Shown piece by piece: positions 53,769 to 61,621 of a stretch of DNA of 64,000 nt; position 1 is the first letter of the stretch, and each line of letters opens with the position of its first letter. Below the pieces are notes generated by a model. The model was given only the letters and a program-made list of their open reading frames with translations. It was not told where the DNA came from and did not search any database. Source of the DNA: Alphaproteobacteria bacterium (GTDB taxonomy: Bacteria; Pseudomonadota; Alphaproteobacteria; Rhodobacterales; Rhodobacteraceae); contig JAUIAS010000005.1 in NCBI GenBank assembly GCA_030425395.1, positions 1-64,000 of the forward strand, written 5' to 3'. Made by a program: the position numbers and the translations under genes.

Positions 53769-54485
53769 ATGAACATGCGTAACCCCGACGACACGAATTT
53801 CCCGCCGTTCGAGACAGAGGACCTTCGCGCCAATCTGGCCGGGTTTCTGGCGCGAAAATTCGACGACACCACCACCGGCACGCCGCGGGCGATCGGGGCG
53901 TTCAAATGGGGCGTCTATGCGTTTTTCGACTATGACGGCGAACCCATCTACGTGGGCCAGACCAAGGAAAAAGTCAGCACGCGGATTCGCCGCCACCTGA
54001 CCAACCAGCGCACGGGTGCCGTGGCAATGTCGGTGCTGGACCCCTTTGAGGTTTACGAGATCGAAGTCTGGCCCCTGCCACAGTTCCAGAACACAAGCGC
54101 CACTGATCCAGCCGCCAAAGCCCATCTGGATGCGCTGGAAGACCTCGTTTACCAAGAGGCCATCGCGGGCAGCAGGTTCAAGGCCGTTCTCAACGAAAAG
54201 GACCCGCCCGCCCCCACAGTGACCGTAACCAAGCCACCATCGCTGCGCGTGTGCCTTGTGTCCGACGCGGTCCATGCAATCCGGTCACACCCCGATTTCC
54301 GCATCGCGCGCCGGTCGCTGATCCTGTCAAGGCTGGCGCAGGTGATTTCCGAACGCAAGGTGCAGGGCGGGTTGCGCCGGGTGCTTCTGGTGCAGGCCAA
54401 GCGCCTGCAATGGCTGGCCGAACGGCGCTATACGGCTCTGGGGGGTGCGGCATCGGTGGGCGGTGCCGAAGATCACGACGACTGA
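53769..54485 (+). CDS. GIY-YIG nuclease, likely restriction partner
   Basis: A 238-residue protein with a GIY-YIG nuclease core: GVY (48-50), YVG (61-63) in GEPIYVGQTKEK, a basic TRIRRHLT helix (71-78) and a conserved Glu region around 97-99. The long N-terminal (47 residues) and C-terminal (about 130 residues) extensions could carry DNA recognition. GIY-YIG type II restriction enzymes such as Eco29kI and Hpy188I are known, and coupling to a C5-cytosine methyltransferase fits; the family match is by motif only. It ends 53 bp before tRNA-Gly. Confidence 0.72.
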   Translation: MNMRNPDDTNFPPFETEDLRANLAGFLARKFDDTTTGTPRAIGAFKWGVYAFFDYDGEPIYVGQTKEKVSTRIRRHLTNQRTGAVAMSVLDPFEVYEIEVWPLPQFQNTSATDPAAKAHLDALEDLVYQEAIAGSRFKAVLNEKDPPAPTVTVTKPPSLRVCLVSDAVHAIRSHPDFRIARRSLILSRLAQVISERKVQGGLRRVLLVQAKRLQWLAERRYTALGGAASVGGAEDHDD

Positions 54486-54538
54486 CCCCAATTGGCACCT
54501 TGCGAAGCCCCCGCCGAACCAGTATTCACATCGACGCG

Positions 54539-54612
54539 GCGGGTGTAGCTCAATGGTAGAGCAGTAGCTTCCCAAGCTAACGACGAGGGTTCGATTCCCT
54601 TCACCCGCTCCA
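54539..54612 (+). tRNA. tRNA-Gly (anticodon CCC)
   Basis: Starts GCGGGTG and ends CACCCGC-T-CCA, a perfect acceptor stem with encoded CCA. The anticodon loop TTCCCAA gives CCC for GGG codons. D arm AGCTCAATGGTAGAGC and T arm GGTTCGATT are canonical; 74 nt. It adjoins the restriction-modification pair, but no duplicate of its 3' end was seen upstream. Confidence 0.97.
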
Positions 54613-54811
54613 AGTTTCCCCTTTAGCTTGCGTCTCGAACCCCTCCAACGCGCTTTGCAGCACGGATAGGTGCAGGGTCTTGATATCACCCATTCCCGGT
54701 TTAGCTTTGCCATGGGGGAGGATTGACGCTGCGACAGTTTGGCACAAAAACGTTGTTATGAGTCCCCTTCACTGCCATCACTTCGCGTGATTGGTCTTTC
54801 AGAGGGGCATC

Positions 54812-55687
54812 ATGGATTTTCTTCAACTTATTCTGAGCGGTCTTGCCAACGGGTGTGTCTATGGGCTCATCGCTTTGGGATTTGTGCTCATTTACAAGGC
54901 CACCGAGGCGGTGAATTTTGCCCAGGGTGATTTCATGATGCTGGGGGCCTTTGTCTGTATCGGCTTTACCAATCAGGATTACATGGGGCTGGATTTCATG
55001 CTGGCCGTGCCTTTGTCCATTCTGGTGATGGGCGCGTTCGGATATGCATTCAACTGGGGCATCCTGCGCCACATGTTCGGCCAATCGCAGACATCCATTG
55101 TCATTCTGACCATCGCCATGGGCTTTATCATCCGGTTTATCGCCGGAACCATCTGGAGCCACGAACCCACATCGCTCGAGACCCCCTTCGCGGGTCAGGA
55201 GGTGCGCGCGGGCGGGCTTGTGCTTGGTGTGAACGAAGTGATGATCGTGGTGGTCACCGCCGCATTGACGCTTTTGTTTTATCTGTTCTTTTCCAAAAGC
55301 CGCATCGGGCTGGCCATGCAGGCGGCCTCACAGAACCAATTGGCGGCCTATTACATGGGCATCCCGGTCAAGCGGATTCACAGCCTTGTCTGGGGTCTGT
55401 CGGGGATGGTGGCCGCGGTGGCGGGCATCTTGTTTGCCTCGAAGGGGGCGATTGATCCATCAACCGGGCTGTTGGGCATCAAGGCCTTCGCGGCGGCCGC
55501 CATTGGCGGGTTCGGATCGCTTCCCGGCGCGCTTTTGGGTGGGATCATCATCGGTCTGGTGGAACCGCTGGCGTCACGCTACGGCCCCGCTGGCATCAGC
55601 CAGATCGCGCCTTACGCGATCCTGTTGCTGATCCTCATCTTCCGCCCCGGCGGTATCTTCTCTCAGACCCAGCGAAAGAAGGTGTAA
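54812..55687 (+). CDS. livH: Branched-chain amino acid-type ABC transporter permease LivH
   Basis: A 291-residue inner-membrane permease of the HAAT family with about eight helices. The start LQLILSGLANGCVYGLIALG and the loop AATEAVNFAQGD-like KATEAVNFAQGD are LivH hallmarks, and the EAA-type AAAIGGFGSLPGALLGGIIIG is near the C-terminus. ATG at 54812 follows AGAGGGGC. It is the first gene of a six-gene operon. Such importers carry branched-chain or other hydrophobic amino acids, amides, or aromatic acids. Confidence 0.92.
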   Translation: MDFLQLILSGLANGCVYGLIALGFVLIYKATEAVNFAQGDFMMLGAFVCIGFTNQDYMGLDFMLAVPLSILVMGAFGYAFNWGILRHMFGQSQTSIVILTIAMGFIIRFIAGTIWSHEPTSLETPFAGQEVRAGGLVLGVNEVMIVVVTAALTLLFYLFFSKSRIGLAMQAASQNQLAAYYMGIPVKRIHSLVWGLSGMVAAVAGILFASKGAIDPSTGLLGIKAFAAAAIGGFGSLPGALLGGIIIGLVEPLASRYGPAGISQIAPYAILLLILIFRPGGIFSQTQRKKV

Positions 55688-55688
55688 G

Positions 55689-56795
55689 ATGCGCTTTGTA
55701 TTCAAGACATCCTATGATGCGGATATCCGGCTTTTCAAACACCGCGCACAGGCTGTGTGGTATTTCCTGCTGCTTTTGTTGGTTCTGGCCACGCCGCTCT
55801 ATTTTGTCGCAATCGGCGATGCTTACCTCCTGGGGGAAATCACCGGGGTTCTGATCCTTGCCATCGCGGGCATGGGGCTGATGCTGCTGACCGGCCACAC
55901 AGGCCTGCCCAGCCTTGGCCACGCGACGTTCATGGCGCTGGGATGTTACCTTAATATCAACCTGCTGGGCGCGGGTATCCCGTGGATCATCGCCTTTCCC
56001 TTGTCCGGTCTTATCGCGGGGCTGCTGGGCACGATCATCGCCCTGCCGGTTCTGCGTCTGCACGGTGTGTATCTGGCACTGGCAACGTTGGCGATGTCGA
56101 TCCTGACCAGCGACTTTGTGGTGATGGCGGAACCCTGGACCGGCGGCATCGCCGGTGCTGCGGTGCCGGACATCAATATCTTTGGCATGGAGGTGAACCG
56201 TTATTCCACGCCATACAAGTTCTATTACCTTGTGCTGTTCGTGGCGATCCTGCTGGTGTGGTTCTATCGCAACCTGCTGCGCACGCCGACCGGGCGCAGC
56301 TTTACCGCCATACGCGACAGCGAGATTTCGGCCCGTGCCATGGGCATCAACCTGACCCGGACCAAGGCGACATCGTTTTTCCTGTCGGCCACCGCCGCCG
56401 GTCTGGCGGGGGCTCTGTTTGGCCATTCGGCAGGGTATGTGACCAACGAAACCTTTGATCTGGTGATGTCGATCACCTTGTTGCTGATGATCGTGATCGG
56501 CGGATTGGGGTTCATCCACGGCGCGTTTTTCGGGGCCATCGTGGTGGGCATCATCCCGGTGGCAATCGCCAACGGACGATCCTTTCTGGCGTCCACCTTT
56601 GATATCAACATCAACATCCCCGGTCTGGAAAGCGCGTTGTTCGCGCTGATCCTGGTTGGGTTCATCCTGTTTGAACCCATGGGACTTTATGGACGCTGGT
56701 TGAAAATCCGGACCTACTTTGAACTGTTCCCGTTCTACCGCAAGGATATGTTCAAGCGTCAGAAATCCTATCTCAAGACGGATCGTGTGCAATGA
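55689..56795 (+). CDS. livM: Branched-chain amino acid-type ABC transporter permease LivM
   Basis: A 368-residue second permease of the HAAT importer, with an N-terminal cytosolic stretch, about nine helices and the conserved GHTGLPSLGHATFMALG and AIRDSEISARAMGINLTRTK segments. It begins one base after livH and overlaps livG by ATGA. Confidence 0.92.
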   Translation: MRFVFKTSYDADIRLFKHRAQAVWYFLLLLLVLATPLYFVAIGDAYLLGEITGVLILAIAGMGLMLLTGHTGLPSLGHATFMALGCYLNINLLGAGIPWIIAFPLSGLIAGLLGTIIALPVLRLHGVYLALATLAMSILTSDFVVMAEPWTGGIAGAAVPDINIFGMEVNRYSTPYKFYYLVLFVAILLVWFYRNLLRTPTGRSFTAIRDSEISARAMGINLTRTKATSFFLSATAAGLAGALFGHSAGYVTNETFDLVMSITLLLMIVIGGLGFIHGAFFGAIVVGIIPVAIANGRSFLASTFDININIPGLESALFALILVGFILFEPMGLYGRWLKIRTYFELFPFYRKDMFKRQKSYLKTDRVQ

Positions 56796-57583
56796 GCTTG
56801 CTTGAAATCGAAAACGTCACGCTGCGTTTTGGCGGACTGGTGGCGGTGGACAACGTGTCACTGAGAGTCGAGGAAGGCGAGGTTTTCGCGCTGGTTGGTC
56901 CCAACGGGGCGGGCAAATCGACCGTCTTCAACCTGATCTCACGGTTCTATGACCCAGCCGAAGGCCGCATTACCTTTGACGGCCACGATCTTCTGGGACA
57001 CACCGCCGATCAGGTCCCCAGCTTCGGCATCGCGCGGACCTTTCAGAATATCGAATTGTTCGAACAGGCCACGGTTTTGCAAAACCTTCTGGTGGGCCGT
57101 CACCGGCACCGCCGAACCGGGGTATTGTCCAATATCGTGTTTTCGCCCAAGGCCCACAGCGAAGAACGCCGCCATCGCGAAGCCGTGGAGCAGGTGATTG
57201 ATTTCCTCAACCTGCAACATTACCGCGACAAGATGATCGGCGGGCTGCCTTACGGGGTGCGTAAGGTGGTCGAATTGGGCCGGGCGCTTGCGTCGGAACC
57301 CAAGCTGTTGCTGCTGGACGAACCTGCCTCGGGACTTTCGGTCGAGGAAACCCAGGACATGGCCTTCTGGATTGAGGATATCCAGACGCAGATGGGCATT
57401 TCGGTGATGATGGTGGAACATGACATGGGTCTTGTGTCCGCCGTGTCGAACCGGGTGATGGCCTTGTCGGATGGCAAGGAGCTGGCCACCGGCACCGCCG
57501 CCGAAGTTCAATCGCATCCCGCCGTGATCGAAGCCTATCTTGGCACTGGCGAGATATCCAAGACGGGGACATCACGCGCATGA
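56792..57583 (+). CDS. livG: Branched-chain amino acid-type ABC transporter ATPase LivG
   Basis: A 263-residue ATPase subunit. Walker A GPNGAGKST lies near residue 36-44; the region FGIARTFQNIELFEQ and the C-terminal VIEAYLG are LivG hallmarks; Walker B is LLLLDEPASGL. The usual LSYGQ-type signature reads LPYGVRKVVELGRAL, a modest variant. It overlaps livM and livF by four bases each. Confidence 0.93.
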   Translation: MSLLEIENVTLRFGGLVAVDNVSLRVEEGEVFALVGPNGAGKSTVFNLISRFYDPAEGRITFDGHDLLGHTADQVPSFGIARTFQNIELFEQATVLQNLLVGRHRHRRTGVLSNIVFSPKAHSEERRHREAVEQVIDFLNLQHYRDKMIGGLPYGVRKVVELGRALASEPKLLLLDEPASGLSVEETQDMAFWIEDIQTQMGISVMMVEHDMGLVSAVSNRVMALSDGKELATGTAAEVQSHPAVIEAYLGTGEISKTGTSRA

Positions 57584-58392
57584 GCACCCAAACCAGCACA
57601 GATGCCGGCACCGCCGCGCCAAAGGTCGTTCTGCAAATCGACAATCTGGAAAGCTATTACGGCCCGATCATGGCCATTCGCGGCGTTTCCCTGAAGGTGC
57701 ACGAAGGTCAGATCGTCACCGTCCTGGGGGCCAATGGCGCAGGCAAGACCACCCTTCTCAAGACAGTGTCGGGGGTCATGGACCCGGAAAAAGGCACCGT
57801 GAACATGATGGGAGCAGACATTCAGACGATGGAGGCCGACGCCATCGTCCGGCGCGGCATCGTGCATGTCCCCGAGGGCCGCGAGATTTTCCCCCTGATG
57901 ACGGTGGCCGAAAACATCGCGATGGGTGCCTTTACGCGCAACGACAAGGGGGCCATCGCCGCCGACGAAGAGATGGTCTATTCCTATTTCCCCATCCTGA
58001 AGGAGCGCCGGTCCCAGCGGGCGGGCACCTTGTCGGGTGGGCAGCAACAAATGCTGGCCATCGGGCGCGGGCTGATGGCCCAGCCCAAACTGATGCTGCT
58101 CGACGAACCCAGCCTTGGGCTGTCGCCGCTGCTGACGCAGGAAATCTTTGAAATCATCGTGCGCCTGAACAAGGAACAGAAAGTCACCATGATGCTGGTC
58201 GAACAGAACGCCAAGGTGGCGCTGGACGCGGCGGACTATGGCTATGTGATGGAACTGGGACGTATCGTGATGAACGACCGGGCCGAGGTTCTGGCCGCCT
58301 CGAAGGATATCCAGGAATTCTATCTCGGCGTCAGCCAGGATGAAAACCAGCGCGGTCAACGCCGCTGGAAGCAACGCAAAACGTGGCGATAG
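57580..58392 (+). CDS. livF: Branched-chain amino acid-type ABC transporter ATPase LivF
   Basis: A 270-residue ATPase. Walker A GANGAGKTT, FPLMTVAENIAMGA, signature LSGGQQQMLAIGRGL, Walker B LMLLDEPSLGLSP and the C-terminal EFYLG identify LivF. The first 18 residues (MSTQTSTDAGTAAPKVVL) are an extra low-complexity lead-in, and a basic tail (QRRWKQRKTWR) follows the family end. Start overlaps livG. Confidence 0.93.
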   Translation: MSTQTSTDAGTAAPKVVLQIDNLESYYGPIMAIRGVSLKVHEGQIVTVLGANGAGKTTLLKTVSGVMDPEKGTVNMMGADIQTMEADAIVRRGIVHVPEGREIFPLMTVAENIAMGAFTRNDKGAIAADEEMVYSYFPILKERRSQRAGTLSGGQQQMLAIGRGLMAQPKLMLLDEPSLGLSPLLTQEIFEIIVRLNKEQKVTMMLVEQNAKVALDAADYGYVMELGRIVMNDRAEVLAASKDIQEFYLGVSQDENQRGQRRWKQRKTWR

Positions 58393-58401
58393 GGATTGAT
58401 C

Positions 58402-60282
58402 ATGGCAGACACGCTTCCCCCTCAGCAAACGGTAAACGGGCTGACGATCAACGCCGATCTGTCGCAGGGTCCGTTCTATATAGACGGTCAGGACACCACT
58501 CCGAAACTGTTCCGGCTGCGCTGTCAAACGCTGGGCGACCGCACGGCGATGCGCGAAAAGACCTTTGGCATATGGCGTTCGTTTTCCTGGAATGACTATT
58601 TCACCCATGCCAAGCATCTGGGTCTGGGCCTTGTTTCCATGGGTCTTGAGCGCGGCGAGGTCGTGTCGATCCTGTCGGAAGACCGCAAGGAATGGATGTA
58701 CACCGATATGGGTGTGCAATGCGTGGGCGGCATCTGTTCCGGCGTCTACACCACGGATTCCGCAGCCCAGCTTCAATATCTGGTCAACGATTCCCAAAGC
58801 CGCTTTCTGATCGTCGAGAACGACGAACAACTGGACAAATTCCTTCAGGTGCGGGACGAAATGCCCGGCCTGGTAAAGGTCATCGTGCTTGACCGTGACG
58901 GGCTGCACGGGTTCTCGGATCCGCAGATCATGTTCATCGAAGACCTTTACGAAAAAGGCCGCGCCTATGACGCGGAACATCCCGGTGCCTTTGACGCCGC
59001 AATCGACGCGACCCAGCCCGAGGATACCGCGATCCTTGTCTATACCTCGGGCACCACGGGCAAACCCAAGGGCGCGATGACCAGCCATGGGAACCTGATG
59101 TATTCCATCGCGGCAGGGTTGCGCGACAGCCCGGTCTATCCCACTGACGATCAGCTATGCTTCCTGCCGCTGTGTCACATTCTTGAACGTGTGTTTTCGG
59201 TCAATGCGCCCATCGCCGCGGGTTCGACCATCAACTTTGCCGAAAGCCCCGAAACCATCTTTGACAACCTGCAAGAGGTCAGCCCGCAGACCTTTGTTGC
59301 CGTGCCGCGCCTGTGGGAAAAGATCTATTCGCAGGTTGCCATCCGCATCGGCGACGCGACTGCGACCCAGAAATGGGCCTACGGTCAGGCGCTCAAGGCC
59401 GGAATGGCGCGTGCCGAATGCGAGGCCGAAGGCCGCCCCGTGCCGCTGTCAACGCAGCTGGCTTACCGGTTCTGGGACATGGCACTGTTGCACAACCTGC
59501 GCCGCATGATCGGGATGGACCGACTGCGCCGCGGCGGGTCCGGGGCCGCGCCCATATCGCCCGATCTGCTGCGCTGGTATCACGCCATCGGTGTGCCCGT
59601 TCTCGAAGGGTATGGGATGACCGAAAGTTCCGGCGTCATTTCGATCAACAATGCAGACGACAACAAGATCGGGACGGTGGGTCCCGCCCTGCCCGGCGCG
59701 CAAATCCGGATCGCTGACGACGGCGAGGTTCAGTACAAGGCAGGGAACGTTTTTCAGGGCTACTGGAACAACCCGGAAAAAACCGCCGAAACCTTTACCG
59801 AAGACGGCTGGCTGCGCACCGGCGATGTGGGCACGATCGACAACGAAGGCTTCCTGAAAATTACCGGACGCCTCAAGGACATCATCATCACCGCTGGCGG
59901 CAAGAACGTCACACCCGCCGAGATCGAGAACAAGCTCAAGTTCTCGCCGTATATCTCGGACGTGGTGGTGATTGGCGACAAACGCAAGTTCCTGACCTGC
60001 CTTGTGATGATCGACCAGGAGAACGTCGAGAAATTCGCACAGGATCGGCGCGTGCCCTTCTCGAACTATGCCTCCCTTTGTGCGGCCAAGGAGGTGCAGG
60101 ACCTTATCCGTGAAACAATCGAAGAGGTGAACAAGGATTTCGCCCGCGTCGAACAGATCAAGGACTTCCGCCTGATCGACGTTCTGCTGACCGCGGACGA
60201 TGACGAACTGACCCCGACAATGAAGCTCAAGCGCAGCTTTGTCGAAACCAAACACGCCGCCCTGATCAACCAGATGTATTGA
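58402..60282 (+). CDS. AMP-forming long-chain acyl-CoA synthetase (FadD15-like)
   Basis: A 626-residue ANL ligase of the FadD15/long-chain type. AMP-binding motif YTSGTTGKPKGAM, a GYGMTESSG motif, LRTGDVGTIDNEGFLKITGR and an ITAGGKNVTPAEIE segment are present. It lies inside the liv operon between the ATPase and binding-protein genes, so it probably activates the imported acid as a CoA thioester. The substrate may be a branched, aromatic or fatty acid and cannot be told from sequence. ATG at 58402 follows AGGGATTG. Confidence 0.87.
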   Translation: MADTLPPQQTVNGLTINADLSQGPFYIDGQDTTPKLFRLRCQTLGDRTAMREKTFGIWRSFSWNDYFTHAKHLGLGLVSMGLERGEVVSILSEDRKEWMYTDMGVQCVGGICSGVYTTDSAAQLQYLVNDSQSRFLIVENDEQLDKFLQVRDEMPGLVKVIVLDRDGLHGFSDPQIMFIEDLYEKGRAYDAEHPGAFDAAIDATQPEDTAILVYTSGTTGKPKGAMTSHGNLMYSIAAGLRDSPVYPTDDQLCFLPLCHILERVFSVNAPIAAGSTINFAESPETIFDNLQEVSPQTFVAVPRLWEKIYSQVAIRIGDATATQKWAYGQALKAGMARAECEAEGRPVPLSTQLAYRFWDMALLHNLRRMIGMDRLRRGGSGAAPISPDLLRWYHAIGVPVLEGYGMTESSGVISINNADDNKIGTVGPALPGAQIRIADDGEVQYKAGNVFQGYWNNPEKTAETFTEDGWLRTGDVGTIDNEGFLKITGRLKDIIITAGGKNVTPAEIENKLKFSPYISDVVVIGDKRKFLTCLVMIDQENVEKFAQDRRVPFSNYASLCAAKEVQDLIRETIEEVNKDFARVEQIKDFRLIDVLLTADDDELTPTMKLKRSFVETKHAALINQMY

Positions 60283-60331
60283 CAAGTTGCAGACAGGGTT
60301 CGCAGATAATAATTACAACAGGGAGAAGACC

Positions 60332-61498
60332 ATGAAAAAACTGACAACCACGATCGCCACCGCCGCGCTGGCCGCGGGCCTTGGCGTAGCGCAGGCTCAT
60401 GCCGAACAGGGGATCACCGATACCGAAATCCTGATCGGCTCAAACAACGACCTGTCCGGCCCCTTTGCCGCCTTCGGCGCACCTGCAACCAAGGCCGCAC
60501 AGCTTGTTTTTGACGAAGTTAACGAAGCTGGCGGCATCCATGGCCGCAAGATCCGTTTTATCGTTGAGGATCACGCTTATCAGATGCCCAAGGCCATTCA
60601 GGGCATGAACAAGCTGATCAACGGCGACAAGGTCTTCGCGATGCTGCTGTCGCTGGGCACGCCGATGAACCTCGCCGCGTTCAAGCTTCAGGACGCCAAG
60701 AACATTCCCAACGTGTCGCCATTGTCCGCCGCGCGCGAAATGGCCGAACCGTTCTCGCCGCTGCATTTCTCGGGAACCGCGACCTATTACGATCAGATCC
60801 GTGTCGGCGTGAAATATCTGGCCGATATGAAGGGCGCGGACACAGTCTGTGCGATGTATCTGCCCACCGACTTTGGCAAGGACATCAAGGAAGGCGCATT
60901 TGACATCGCCGCCGAGACGGATGGCCTGACCTTTGCGTCGGAAACCACGCATAAACCCGACGATGCGGATTTTGTCGGCTCCTTGCAGAAACTGGCCGCC
61001 GACGGCTGTGATATCGTGGCGTTGGCGCTGGGTGTGCGTCAGGCGATCACCGTCTCCGCCACGGCCAAGAAGCTGGGCCTCTCCGAGATGTCCTTCATCA
61101 ATTCCTCGGCTGGCTTCCATACCGTCATGGCCAAAGTGCCCGGCGGTGTGACCGAAGGCATGTATGCCGCCGCCGGTTGGGCCGACCTTCTGTCGCGCAT
61201 GGACCAGCCCGAAGTTCAGAAGTTTTTCAAGCGTTACACCGAAGCAACCGGAGAAGCCCTGCCCGGCACCGGTGCCCTGCTCGGCCATTCCGGCGCGGTC
61301 ACAATGGTGCGCGCGCTTGAGGCCGCAGGCCGTGATCTGGACGCCAAATCGTTCCAGATGGGCATGGAAAGCCTGAACTACTATGACGTGATTTCCGGCA
61401 ACACCGTGACCTATTCCGCAACCGATCACCAGGGCGCGGACGAGGTCGTGATTTCCGTGATCAAGGACGGCAACTGGGTCGAAATCGCCCGCCAGTAA
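60332..61498 (+). CDS. Periplasmic binding protein of the liv-type importer
   Basis: A 388-residue type I solute-binding protein (LivJ/LivK-like, Peripla_BP_6). Residues 1-23 are a signal peptide (MKKLTTTIATAALAAG, cleaved after AHA). The mature start GITDTEILIGSNNDLSGPFAAFG is typical. It delivers ligand to LivHMGF. A ribosome-binding site GGGAGAAG precedes the ATG. It is the last gene of the operon and is followed by a strong terminator. Ligand unknown; placement next to a CoA ligase suggests a carboxylate rather than an amino acid. Confidence 0.88.
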   Translation: MKKLTTTIATAALAAGLGVAQAHAEQGITDTEILIGSNNDLSGPFAAFGAPATKAAQLVFDEVNEAGGIHGRKIRFIVEDHAYQMPKAIQGMNKLINGDKVFAMLLSLGTPMNLAAFKLQDAKNIPNVSPLSAAREMAEPFSPLHFSGTATYYDQIRVGVKYLADMKGADTVCAMYLPTDFGKDIKEGAFDIAAETDGLTFASETTHKPDDADFVGSLQKLAADGCDIVALALGVRQAITVSATAKKLGLSEMSFINSSAGFHTVMAKVPGGVTEGMYAAAGWADLLSRMDQPEVQKFFKRYTEATGEALPGTGALLGHSGAVTMVRALEAAGRDLDAKSFQMGMESLNYYDVISGNTVTYSATDHQGADEVVISVIKDGNWVEIARQ

Positions 61499-61521
61499 GG
61501 CATCAGGCGTCACAAAAGAAT

Positions 61522-61557
61522 GGGGACCGGTCGGATTAACGACCGGTCCCCTTTTTT
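61522..61557 (+). terminator. Rho-independent terminator of the liv operon
   Basis: GGGGACCGGTCG (61522-61533) and CGACCGGTCCCC (61540-61551) form a perfect 12-bp stem with a 6-base loop, followed by TTTTTT. It is 23 bp past the binding-protein stop. The other strand carries a T-rich flank (CCCCATTCTTTTG), so it may also end the convergent CoA-ligase transcript. Confidence 0.95.
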
Positions 61558-61621
61558 ATGGCCGGATTTTGAAGGGCCGGGTTTTGATGGCCGGGGCATG
61601 GCAGCCCCGGCGCGCCCCGGT

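Noticed and set aside
54539-54612. tRNA-Gly as an attachment site for an integrated island at 52.2-54.5 kb
   Set aside because: No integrase and no duplicated tRNA 3' segment was found on the far side; the module lies at the 5' side of the tRNA, which is unusual for integrase islands.
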